This document shows, one piece after another, positions 26,301-34,480 of a stretch of 64,000 nucleotides of DNA (position 1 is its first letter; each line of letters starts with the position of its first letter). The position numbers and the translations under genes are program-made. The DNA is from Actimicrobium antarcticum (GTDB lineage Bacteria; Pseudomonadota; Gammaproteobacteria; Burkholderiales; Burkholderiaceae_D), in the NCBI RefSeq assembly GCF_039536745.1, contig NZ_BAAAZE010000012.1, forward strand, positions 124,001 to 188,000, given 5' to 3'. The notes beneath the pieces were generated by a model, which did not search any database, was not told the DNA's origin, and saw nothing but the letters and a program-made list of their open reading frames with translations.

Positions 26301-26312
26301 GATTTTCTGCCC

Positions 26313-27179
26313 TCAGTTCGCCGGTCTCAGTCGGTCTTGAGGAACGACATCACGCCACGCCTGCAAATTACCGAACCGGGGTGCATCGACCTGATTCAAG
26401 TCAACGACCGTAATTGCCAGATCGAGGGCTGGCTGGATAGTTGCAAGTGCTGCTGTTACTGGTGCAAGTCGGCCAAACCGGTCTTCGGTTACCTGCGGCG
26501 ACGACGCACTCCACGGCTCAAATAGCAGGCTGGTGTGACGCTGGATCGACAAATTGATGTTGTCAAAAGGCTCGACACTGCGAATTCCGGCCGGCAGGTT
26601 GGCCAGCGCGACGGACACGTTGGCGGTGTACACGCCCCGCGACTGCAGTCCCATCTGCGCCGCATTAGCGAGCGGCACGAGGTTGAAAGGCGCGCCATCT
26701 GCAGCGCTACTGAAACCGCTGGCATGGTTCGCGCCGCCAGCACCACCTGCTCCACCTGCGCCGAATGACAGGGCGACATCGCTGAACCTTGCAATCAGCG
26801 GATTACTGTATGGATCACGCCAAGCCTGATTACGATTGGCCTCGAAGTCGCCAGCGACATCATTGGTCTTGATCGGCGCATCGCTGTTACTGAAAAAGCG
26901 CCGTCGCACTTCGTCAGCCAACTGCGCTTCGGGCTTCCAGCCGTCGGGGCTCTGGATATCATTGCGCGTGGTCGCATCGAAGGCAGCGTAGCGACTGGCC
27001 ATTTGCGTGGCGTGGCGAATGTCCTGGTATTTGCCGATCATCGGGAAGAGCAGGAAGAGCGGGATCAGGGCGACGGAGAGGACGATGAATTCGGTCATGG
27101 CCTGGCCGCGCTGGCGTGACCCGCAATGGCGCGCGTCGTTATTGACTACCGATCGTTTGACGGGCTTCATTGCGGTCAA
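26313..27179 (-). CDS. TadE-like pilus assembly protein
   Basis: A 288-residue protein with one N-terminal membrane segment carrying the TadE signature, RQRGQAMTEFIVLSVALIPLFLLFPMIGKYQDIRHATQMASRYAAF. The periplasmic part contains a Gly/Ala-rich stretch (GAGGAGGAGGAN). In Tad systems TadE is a pseudopilin-like protein processed by a dedicated peptidase. It overlaps the upstream gene by 4 bases. It is larger than ordinary TadE, closer to TadG-like sizes. Confidence 0.78.
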   Translation of the reverse strand: MTAMKPVKRSVVNNDARHCGSRQRGQAMTEFIVLSVALIPLFLLFPMIGKYQDIRHATQMASRYAAFDATTRNDIQSPDGWKPEAQLADEVRRRFFSNSDAPIKTNDVAGDFEANRNQAWRDPYSNPLIARFSDVALSFGAGGAGGAGGANHASGFSSAADGAPFNLVPLANAAQMGLQSRGVYTANVSVALANLPAGIRSVEPFDNINLSIQRHTSLLFEPWSASSPQVTEDRFGRLAPVTAALATIQPALDLAITVVDLNQVDAPRFGNLQAWRDVVPQDRLRPAN

Positions 27180-28030
27180 TCTCTGTTTGGAAGCTGGCTG
27201 GAAAATACTTTGTACTTGCCGGATAACTGTGGAAATAACGTAAAGAGCGGCACCATGATGTTCGTGTGTATTTCGGTTGCCTCACTTGAATGAAAGTTTT
27301 TTCCAGCACCGTCACCAATACTGAAATCGCGTTTGAGCTCCACGCCAATTTTAAAATCGTACATGTTTGTCACATTGGAAAAAGCACCAGTTCTGATGAC
27401 ACAAGATCGCGACGAAGCCATTAAATCAATGTTCAAAAAAGTGCAGGGATATCCCAAAATAACAGTGGATTCTCCGTTCAGAACTGCAGAGTTTCGCCCG
27501 AATTTTTTATCCGGGAGTCGCGATATTGATGAGATATCCACATCACAATATCCTACTGAGCGCATGTTCCACGGTGTGGACCTGCAGACGCCGAGCGATG
27601 TAATCGAGAGGATTTCCAGCTTGTCGTCACGTTTCATCTTGCAGTCAGCTGTCAGCATATAAACTTTTATTTGTTTGTAAATCGTCGTTGCCCCCGGTGC
27701 GAAATAGGCATCGTCGATACTTTCAAATAATTTATCGCCCGGTGGTGGCTTCTGAAGTGTCTTACCCATTTCGGCACAGAGCTTGGCGCTGTCTTCCAGT
27801 TGCTCCTTCATTCCTGCAGGCATGAACTCCCCTACCAATCGCACATGCTGAACTTGAATTAGAGTTTCCGCGTTAGCACTTGCTGTGAGTAGAACATTCG
27901 CCAATATCAAGAACGTGGGCCCGACGAAAAGCATTCGATATTTTTTCATGTTGATTGACCGCACAGCAGCTTTTTTGACATGTGCGGCAAGCATTTGCAG
28001 ACTCGTCAACGTTGAGGTGGAATAAGTCAT
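27176..28030 (-). CDS. Exported cysteine-containing protein of unknown function
   Basis: I do not recognise this 284-residue protein. From the ATG at 28030, which overlaps the TadG-like stop by 4 bases, the first 27 residues precede a signal-peptide-like segment (MKKYRMLFVGPTFLILANVLLTASANA). An alternative ATG at 27949 would begin directly at that signal, but it lacks a Shine-Dalgarno. The mature part has six cysteines, suited to three disulfides. The base composition is visibly more AT-rich than its neighbours, which hints at separate ancestry. It is sandwiched between TadG-like and TadE-like genes, with 4-base overlaps on both sides. Confidence 0.65.
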   Translation of the reverse strand: MTYSTSTLTSLQMLAAHVKKAAVRSINMKKYRMLFVGPTFLILANVLLTASANAETLIQVQHVRLVGEFMPAGMKEQLEDSAKLCAEMGKTLQKPPPGDKLFESIDDAYFAPGATTIYKQIKVYMLTADCKMKRDDKLEILSITSLGVCRSTPWNMRSVGYCDVDISSISRLPDKKFGRNSAVLNGESTVILGYPCTFLNIDLMASSRSCVIRTGAFSNVTNMYDFKIGVELKRDFSIGDGAGKNFHSSEATEIHTNIMVPLFTLFPQLSGKYKVFSSQLPNRD

Positions 28031-29457
28031 GGAGCGGCCAGAGCCAGACGAACCTGCCAGTAAGGATTGAACAAGCTGCCGATTTCGCGCCGGGAGACAC
28101 TACCCAGAACAGCTTCCGCGTACTGGTTAAAATTGCCGCCAGCTACATTGCCGGGGTCAGTTAATGGCCGTTCGAAAAATACTTCGCCACTGGCAGTGGC
28201 TGTCATGACGCCATTGGCGAAGTTATTTGAAAAATTATTCAGGCGCGGCGTCGCAGTGATTGCAGATGAGCCGTCAGAAGTACGCGTACTCGCTGCGTTA
28301 CGTGTCAATCGCACGCTGAATTTCATCACCGGATCGGCAGCAGTCAGGTCCGACAGGTCGTAGAAGGACGGCAATCCGGTATAGCCGTTCCATGCAGTCG
28401 ATGTCGCACTGCCACTGGCTGCGGGGTTGGTTGAACGAGAGCCGCCCAACCACGCCCCTGATTCATCCTGATCCATTCCATCCGGATAGGCCTGCTGCAT
28501 ACCGACGCCTATGGGAGTTTCCCTCTGGTCGCAACTCAGAAAACCAAGAAAGCCTCGACTTTTACGCCAGGCCCAAAATGACTCGGTGTCTTCGGCTTTC
28601 CATTCATCCAGCCCGATCAACTCGGTACCGCCGCGACGTCTGACGGAATTCGTCCGAAGACTGTCAAGGCAGAATTGAGGTACGACTGCATTGGAAGTCC
28701 AGTTACGTTGGCGAACAAAGCTATCGGAGCTTGCTGCAATCCTGGCGACTTCTGCAAAGCGGGTACGGTCAGCATCGGCATATCGGCGAGTGAATCCATT
28801 GAGTAAATCGAGACTGCTTGAAGGATTGCCGGAAGAGGTTGGGCCAAGGGATGCGACAGTGACTGCACCATCACCAGCATAGTTACGATCAGCGACATCC
28901 TGCATGACACGCAGGCTGGCGGCCTGAAAGTAGACTGGCGCATGCAGTAGCGTTTGAGCGGTTCGGATTGCAGTTTTGCTGGCTTCTATTAATGGAATCA
29001 TTCCGGCAGCGGCGTTTGTCACAGCTGCGCCTGCATCAGAGAGAACATTAATAGCAAAGTTAGCGGCCAGCAAACAAAAAGAGCCGTATATCAGATCAAA
29101 GTCAACAAATGCGGAGACTACGGCGGTGTCGATATTGAGGCAACTAGGGAGCACCAATAACAGCTTATTGCTATGCGTCGTCACATACTGCCCCCAAGAA
29201 GACAAACTAACCATCTGCGCCACCAGCACCTCATTGGCCACCAGCGCCCGATTATTATAAGCATCAAAATTCAACGCCCTCGCCTGCATCACGCCGGCGC
29301 TGTACGCCACCGCATCCGCCGTATTGACCAGCTTGGTTTTTTCGCTACTGAGCTGCCCGGTATTGAACAAAAAATGCAGCGCCGTCAGTCCGCCAATCAG
29401 GACAAATATGCCGTAGATCAGCGCTTGGCCGCGCTGGTGCTGACTGCCTCGGTACAT
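28027..29457 (-). CDS. TadG-like (Tad domain) pilus assembly protein
   Basis: A 476-residue protein that starts the cluster, with GGAG about six bases before the ATG. The N-terminus QRGQALIYGIFVLIGGLTALHFLFNTGQLSSEKTKLVNTADAVAYSAGVMQARALNFDAYNNRALVANE is the hallmark of TadE/TadG-like membrane proteins. The large C-terminal part faces the periplasm and has no recognised enzyme motif. In tad loci TadG helps assemble Flp pili. Here the ATPase, platform, secretin and prepilin peptidase genes are not adjacent. Confidence 0.8.
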   Translation of the reverse strand: MYRGSQHQRGQALIYGIFVLIGGLTALHFLFNTGQLSSEKTKLVNTADAVAYSAGVMQARALNFDAYNNRALVANEVLVAQMVSLSSWGQYVTTHSNKLLLVLPSCLNIDTAVVSAFVDFDLIYGSFCLLAANFAINVLSDAGAAVTNAAAGMIPLIEASKTAIRTAQTLLHAPVYFQAASLRVMQDVADRNYAGDGAVTVASLGPTSSGNPSSSLDLLNGFTRRYADADRTRFAEVARIAASSDSFVRQRNWTSNAVVPQFCLDSLRTNSVRRRGGTELIGLDEWKAEDTESFWAWRKSRGFLGFLSCDQRETPIGVGMQQAYPDGMDQDESGAWLGGSRSTNPAASGSATSTAWNGYTGLPSFYDLSDLTAADPVMKFSVRLTRNAASTRTSDGSSAITATPRLNNFSNNFANGVMTATASGEVFFERPLTDPGNVAGGNFNQYAEAVLGSVSRREIGSLFNPYWQVRLALAAP

Positions 29458-29652
29458 GCGTGCTCCGGACGGAATGATGGGTTGAATGGGGGGCTTTTTG
29501 ATGCGAGTTCAGCGATGGTAGCGGGCAGGAGGAAGCCCGCATCAACTCTGTATGCGCCGTGCAGATAAATTTGAGGTTGGCCGGGCTTCGACGTTTTTGG
29601 TGGCAAAAATGCCAACCCGTAACGCTTACACGAGGCGGGTCAGGGCAACTTG

Positions 29653-31389
29653 CTAATCCACCAGTTGCTGCAGCAGATACAACTTCTGATAAATCCCGTC
29701 CTCGATGTCCATCAGTTCGTCATGCGTGCCCTGCTCGGCAATCCGGCCATGATTGAGGACGATGATGCGGTCGGCATCACGGATGGTCGACAGGCGATGC
29801 GCAATCGCGATCAGTGTCACGCTGCCGCGCAATTCGTCGAGCGCAGTTTGCACGACCTGTTCGGTTTCGCTGTCGATGTGCGAGGTGGCTTCGTCGAGGA
29901 ACAGGATGCGTGGCTGGCCTGCCAGGGCGCGGGCGATGGCGATCAGTTGCTTCTGGCCGGTCGACAGGCGCGCCCCGCCCTCGCCCAGCGAGGTGTCATA
30001 TCCCTCTTCGAGCGCCATGATGAAGCCGTGCGCCTTGGCGGCGCGGGCGGCGGTTTCGATTTGCGCCTGACTGTATCCGCGACCCATGTCGATGTTGTCG
30101 CGGGCGCTGGCCGCCAGCAAGAACGGGTCTTGCGGGACCAGTCCGACATCGTCCCGAAACGCCGTGTCGCCAATCGTGCTCAAGGGAATGCCGTCGATGG
30201 CGATGCTGCCGTGTTGCGCCGTGTAGAAGCGCAGGAGCAGACTGAGCAGCGTCGATTTGCCGCTACCGGTGTGGCCGACGATGCCATAGAACGCGCCGGC
30301 CGGAATCTCCAGACTCAGGTCGTGCAACACGTCTTCGCCGGGCGCGTATCCGAAGCGCAGGTCGCGGATCGAGACTGCACCGGCGCTGATGCGAGCGGCG
30401 CTGGTGTTGGCAACGGCCTGGTGTTCGTTCAGCAAGATATTGACCCGCGCCGCTGCCACCACCGATTGCTGCAGCTGGCTGAACTGCAAGGTAATCTGGA
30501 TCAGCGGATCGACGACTCGGGCGATGTAGCTGACGAAGGCGTACAGGATGCCGACTTCCAGCCCGCTGAATTCACGCTGGCCAAAACTGTAAATCACACC
30601 GACCAGCAGCAGCACATTCAACAAGTCCAGCGCCGGACGCAGCAGCCACGCATTGGCGCGCAGTTCGGCCACGCGGGCGTGGTATTGCAACTGGTTGGTG
30701 GCGCGGAAACGTTCACCAAATCGCAGTGCGGCATTGCTCGCCTGCAGCACCGTCATGCCGCCGATGGATTCGGCCACCTGTGCATTGATCTCGCTGCGCA
30801 ATTCACGCGCCCGCGTGACCGCCGGCGCACTCATGCGCTGATAAAACCAGACAATCACGATCACCGCCGGGAACAGCATCAGCACCACCAGCATCAGGCG
30901 CCAGTCCAGCCAGGCCATCGCCAGCATGGCCCCGGTCAGCACGATGCTGCTGTCGAGCATGACAAACAGCACCTGGATATACAAGTTCTTGACCGCCTCG
31001 GTATCGTTGGTGACACGACTGACCAGCTGACCCGTGATGGCCTTGTCGAAGAACGCCATTGGCAGGCGCAGCACATGGCCATACACCGATTCGCGCAGGC
31101 GCCGTACCGAGCGCATCGCAAGACCCGACAGGCGCACCAGCTGCACGTAGCGCACCAGGCTGGCGACCCAACCGGTCACGAGGATGCCGGCCAGCAGCGC
31201 GATCATGCGCGGCCAGTCAAGCTGGTGCGGCAGCAGGTGATTGTCGATCAGCGACTTGCCCAGCAGCGGGCCGATCACTTCCAGACCGGCGGCCAGAATC
31301 AGCCAGGCCGTGCCGATGTACAGGTGTTTGCGATCCGGCGCGGCAGAGGTGCGCAGCAGATCGACGGCTTGCCGAGTTTCAGAGCGCAT
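29653..31389 (-). CDS. ABC exporter half-transporter (MdlB/SmdB type)
   Basis: A 578-residue half-transporter with six membrane helices and a C-terminal ATPase. ATG 31389 overlaps the MdlA-type gene by 11 bases; a longer frame to 31527 lies inside that gene. The ATPase has Walker A (VGHTGSGKSTLLSLLL), signature RLSTGQKQLIAIARAL, Walker B with catalytic Glu (RILFLDEATSHIDS) and an H loop (IAIAHRLSTIRDAD). It pairs with the neighbouring half to make a heterodimeric exporter of lipids or drugs; substrate unknown. Confidence 0.88.
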   Translation of the reverse strand: MRSETRQAVDLLRTSAAPDRKHLYIGTAWLILAAGLEVIGPLLGKSLIDNHLLPHQLDWPRMIALLAGILVTGWVASLVRYVQLVRLSGLAMRSVRRLRESVYGHVLRLPMAFFDKAITGQLVSRVTNDTEAVKNLYIQVLFVMLDSSIVLTGAMLAMAWLDWRLMLVVLMLFPAVIVIVWFYQRMSAPAVTRARELRSEINAQVAESIGGMTVLQASNAALRFGERFRATNQLQYHARVAELRANAWLLRPALDLLNVLLLVGVIYSFGQREFSGLEVGILYAFVSYIARVVDPLIQITLQFSQLQQSVVAAARVNILLNEHQAVANTSAARISAGAVSIRDLRFGYAPGEDVLHDLSLEIPAGAFYGIVGHTGSGKSTLLSLLLRFYTAQHGSIAIDGIPLSTIGDTAFRDDVGLVPQDPFLLAASARDNIDMGRGYSQAQIETAARAAKAHGFIMALEEGYDTSLGEGGARLSTGQKQLIAIARALAGQPRILFLDEATSHIDSETEQVVQTALDELRGSVTLIAIAHRLSTIRDADRIIVLNHGRIAEQGTHDELMDIEDGIYQKLYLLQQLVD

Positions 31390-33121
31390 CGAGGCGAGCC
31401 TCCAGTTGTTGGTAACGCCACTGGCTGGCGTACCAGCCATCCAGATCAAGCAATTGCTGATGGCTGCCGCGCTCGGTGATATGGCCTTCGCGCAGAACCA
31501 GTATCTGGTCGGCATCGGCCACTGCACTGAGGCGATGGCTGGCGATGATCACGGTGCGGCCGTTGCGGGCCACGCGCAAGTGCTGCAGGATGCTCGCTTC
31601 GGTGCCGGTATCGACGGCCGACAAGGCATCGTCGAGCAACAGCATCGGCGCGTCGGCCAGCAAAGCACGCGCAATCGCCACGCGCTGGCGCTGGCCTCCC
31701 GACAACGTCACGCCGCGCTCGCCCACCGGCGTGTCGTAGCCTTGCGCAAAACGCAGGATATCGTCGTGCACCGCCGCCAATCCGGCCACGTGCTCGATTT
31801 CGGCACGACTGGCTTCGGGACGCGCCATCGCAATGTTGTCGGCAATCGACGAGGAGAACAAAAAGGATTCCTGCGGCACCCAGCTGATCGCCGTACGCAA
31901 AGTCAGCAAGGTGTAATCGCCAAGCGCATGCTCGCCCCAGGTCACCTCGCCCTTGAGCGGGCGGAACTGGCGCAGCAGCAGGCGCAGCAGCGTCGATTTG
32001 CCGGACCCGGTTGGACCGACCAGCCCCAGGGTCTGGCCGGGTTCCAGCTGCAGCGAGACTGCCTGCAAGGCCAGCGCGGTTTGTCCGGGATACGCAAAAT
32101 CGACTTGCTCCAGTGCCAGCATGCCGGGCACGAACGTGTCGATGCTGCCGTGATCATCGACCGACAGCGGCACTTCCAGTACCGGCTCCAGCCGCTCCCA
32201 GGCAGCGCGTCCGCGCTCGATCAGCGACAGCACCCAGCCGGCGGCAAACATCGGCCAGATCAGCTGGCCGAGATACATCGTGAAGCTGGTCAGAGCGCCG
32301 ATGGTCAATTCATTGTTCCAGACCAGATAACCACCCAGCGACAGCGTCAGCACACCGGCCATCGACAAGGTCATCCCGACCGCCGGTTCATACGCTGCTT
32401 CCCACCGTTGCGCGCGCAGGTTGGCCGCGGCGGCGTGTTCGGCCAGCGCGGCAAACTGCACGGCACTGCGCTGTTCCAGCCCGAGCGCACGCAGGGTGCG
32501 CACACCGGCCAGGGTTTCCTGCACATGGTCATTGAGATCGCTGAAGCGCTTCAGGGAATCGGTCGAGGCGCGGTGGATTTGATTGGAGATGCGCCAGAAC
32601 GCAAACGCCATGACCGGGAACGGCACCAGCGCAATCAGCGTCAGCCGCCAGTCGACACCGATCAGCATCATCGCCAGCACCATGAGCAGGGTCAGTGACC
32701 CGTCAAAACCGGCCAGCATCGCCTCGCCGGCCGCCATCTCGATGGCATCGACATCATTGGTCGCCAGCGCCATCAGGTCGCCGGTGCGCTGCTTCTGGTA
32801 AAACGCCGGGCCTTGCAGCGACAGCCGCGCATACAGGCGGGTGCGCAAGCCCACGCCGAACAGGTACGCCGCCTTGAACAGCTGCAAACGCCAGCCCACC
32901 CGCAAGAAATAAATCGCTACCCCGATCGCCACCAGCACCGCCAGCTCCTGCAACAGCGCCACGCCACCCAGCTGCCCCGCGACCAGTGCATCGATGATGT
33001 GACCAACCTTGCGCGGCACCCAGACGGTCAGCAGCGCGACGGCTGCCAGCATGGCACCAGCGGCGATATACGACTGCCAGTGGGTGCGCACGAATGTGCC
33101 GATGAGTCGGAACAGGGTCAT
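31379..33121 (-). CDS. ABC exporter half-transporter (MdlA/SmdA type)
   Basis: A 580-residue partner of the downstream half-transporter. It has six helices in the N-terminal half and an ATPase with Walker A (VGPTGSGKSTLLRLLL), signature TLSGGQRQRVAIARAL, and Walker B PMLLLDDALSAVDTGTE. Asp replaces the catalytic Glu after Walker B, a feature of the degenerate site in heterodimeric exporters such as MdlA. The two genes overlap by 11 bases and should be made together. Confidence 0.88.
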   Translation of the reverse strand: MTLFRLIGTFVRTHWQSYIAAGAMLAAVALLTVWVPRKVGHIIDALVAGQLGGVALLQELAVLVAIGVAIYFLRVGWRLQLFKAAYLFGVGLRTRLYARLSLQGPAFYQKQRTGDLMALATNDVDAIEMAAGEAMLAGFDGSLTLLMVLAMMLIGVDWRLTLIALVPFPVMAFAFWRISNQIHRASTDSLKRFSDLNDHVQETLAGVRTLRALGLEQRSAVQFAALAEHAAAANLRAQRWEAAYEPAVGMTLSMAGVLTLSLGGYLVWNNELTIGALTSFTMYLGQLIWPMFAAGWVLSLIERGRAAWERLEPVLEVPLSVDDHGSIDTFVPGMLALEQVDFAYPGQTALALQAVSLQLEPGQTLGLVGPTGSGKSTLLRLLLRQFRPLKGEVTWGEHALGDYTLLTLRTAISWVPQESFLFSSSIADNIAMARPEASRAEIEHVAGLAAVHDDILRFAQGYDTPVGERGVTLSGGQRQRVAIARALLADAPMLLLDDALSAVDTGTEASILQHLRVARNGRTVIIASHRLSAVADADQILVLREGHITERGSHQQLLDLDGWYASQWRYQQLEARLDAL

Positions 33122-33309
33122 TCAAACTGCCTTTGCAAGGGATGGCTGGAAAGCGGGAATAGTGGATAGACGAGTCAGCGTTTCTGCGCCACGGCGGATC
33201 GCGTCGGGGCCGAATTTTACCGCAAGTCGGTAGATTGAATTGGCAACGGGAACGCGGGGCACGCTGATCGCGACCGAGGGTGCGGGTGCGCGACGACAGC
33301 GCCAGTAGC

Positions 33310-33355
33310 TAATTAGGGTCAGAGTCAATTAGATAATTAGGGTCAGAGTCAATTA
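33310..33355. repeat. Tandem 22-bp direct repeats with GGGTCAGAGT core
   Basis: Two identical 22-bp copies at 33310-33331 and 33334-33355, each containing GGGTCAGAGTCAATTA after TAATTA, separated by two bases. The core GGGTCAGAGT is the same as in the palindromes that follow. Confidence 0.85.
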
Positions 33356-33404
33356 ATCACTGAAAGCCTGGTACTCAATCACCAGCACTCCGCAATCCGT
33401 TTGC

Positions 33405-33456
33405 GGGGTCAGAGTAATTTTCGCGGTGAAGCGTCGCGAAAAAAAACTCTGACCCC
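33405..33456. repeat. REP-like palindrome, copy 1
   Basis: A near-perfect hairpin of 52 bases: outer arms GGGGTCAGAGT (33405-33415) and ACTCTGACCCC (33446-33456), inner arms TTTTCGCG (33418-33425) and CGCGAAAA (33435-33442), loop GTGAAGCGT. I associate such GGGTCAGAGT palindromes with elements mobilised by REP-associated tyrosine transposases; no transposase is nearby. Confidence 0.8.
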
Positions 33457-33514
33457 GGAAACTGGCTTCAGCAGCGTGCCGCCTCCGCACAACCACAACC
33501 ACACCATCCGCTCA

Positions 33515-33604
33515 TGCCAATGACCGCAAACCAAGGCACCCCCTTTTGCCAACGATCGCAAACCACGCCACCCGCTTTTACCAACCGCCGCAAACCACAT
33601 CGGC
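33515..33604. repeat. 32-bp tandem repeat array between the palindromes
   Basis: Units at 33515-33546, 33547-33578 and a partial one at 33579-33604 share the pattern TGCCAAC-x-CCGCAAACCA, followed by a C-rich tail and TTTT. A decayed unit may precede them (33481-33514). Confidence 0.75.
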
Positions 33605-33611
33605 AGCAACC

Positions 33612-33662
33612 AGAGTCAGAGTTTTTTTCGCAACGCTGCATCGCGAAAATTACTCTGACCCT
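33612..33662. repeat. REP-like palindrome, copy 2 (inverted)
   Basis: AGAGTCAGAGT at 33612-33622 pairs with ACTCTGACCCT at 33652-33662, with inner CGC/GCG and A/T arms. It is the reverse complement of copy 1, with a loop of similar sequence. The pair, together with flanks of related TTGCGGATTCCG-like sequence, forms a larger inverted repeat around the 32-bp array. Confidence 0.75.
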
Positions 33663-33723
33663 GCTTGCGGATTCCGAAGCACGCTGATCGCGACCGAAAC
33701 TGCCGACGCGCCCCAACGTCCTG

Positions 33724-34434
33724 TCATCGCGCCAAAAACTGCAAATCCCCATACCAGGCTGTCACCTGCTCACCGGTATTATCGGTATCCGTAGCCACCG
33801 CAACCACCACCACATCCGGCGCATCCTCACCAAACGCCGCCCGAAAATCAGCCGCCACATCACGCGTCTCCGTGACCCATTGCCCGGCCTTGTCGCTACC
33901 ACTTTCAATTACCAGCATGCGGGCGCGATCGGTGTAGGTGTTGGCTTGCAGGGTGCCGATCGGCTGGCGATTATCCCAGACGTAGTTCAAGGCAGCAGTC
34001 GGGATTTTCTGGCCATAGATGGCTTCGCCTAGCTTCAATTTTGCGCGCGTGGCGAAGGATAGTTTGTCGACCGGGTAATCGAACAGGACATACACACGAC
34101 CAGCATAATCATCGCCGGATTTTTTAGTCATGTCGGCGCTCTTTACGGGGCCGGAAATTTTCCAGCGCCAGCGCAACAGCGGCGTTTTTTTCAGGTCGAC
34201 ACGGATCGTGTGCGCCAGTACCGACATCGACTTGTCGGCCTCAGCCTTGAGGACCGTGCGGTCGTCGTCGCGCACCAGCGTATAGATTGTGTCGGGCGCT
34301 TTGGCCGAAGGCCGCACCGGTGCCCAGCCGGTGACCGCAGCGCCCGGCTGCATTTGCGAGAACGGCGGAATATCGGCAGCGTGCGCCCATCCCATCGAGA
34401 GTGGCAACAATATCAATCCGGCAATTTTTTTCAT
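33724..34434 (-). CDS. DUF3047 family exported protein
   Basis: A 236-residue protein. ATG 34434 gives a good signal peptide (MKKIAGLILLPLSMGWAHA, cleaved before ADIPPF). The mature part matches DUF3047: LLRWRWKISGPVKSADMTKKSGDDYAGRVYVLFDYP, ALNYVWDNRQPIGT and ESGSDKAGQWVTETRDVAADFRAAFG. Such proteins have a beta-sandwich, possibly carbohydrate-binding fold; function is not established. The gene is 46 bases after the exonuclease/GIY-YIG gene on the same strand. Confidence 0.85.
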   Translation of the reverse strand: MKKIAGLILLPLSMGWAHAADIPPFSQMQPGAAVTGWAPVRPSAKAPDTIYTLVRDDDRTVLKAEADKSMSVLAHTIRVDLKKTPLLRWRWKISGPVKSADMTKKSGDDYAGRVYVLFDYPVDKLSFATRAKLKLGEAIYGQKIPTAALNYVWDNRQPIGTLQANTYTDRARMLVIESGSDKAGQWVTETRDVAADFRAAFGEDAPDVVVVAVATDTDNTGEQVTAWYGDLQFLAR

Positions 34435-34480
34435 GAAAGCTCGCAGTGGATGGAACAGGTAATGCATGGCATAAAAAGAA

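Larger units (their letters stand above)
33122..33723. other. Repeat-rich intergenic region
   Basis: This gap of 602 bases has no supported gene. Its right two thirds (33310-33680) hold a cluster of direct repeats, two palindromic REP-like units in opposite orientation and a 32-bp tandem array, listed separately. The left part would contain the promoter of the ABC exporter. Confidence 0.7.

Noticed and set aside
29458..29652. Short open frames in the gap between the TadG-like and exporter genes
   Set aside because: No ribosome binding site or protein motif; the gap most likely holds a promoter and a transcript end.
29650..31479. Long open frame antisense to the MdlB-type exporter gene
   Set aside because: The minus-strand frame carries complete ABC motifs; the antisense is an artefact of GC-rich third positions.
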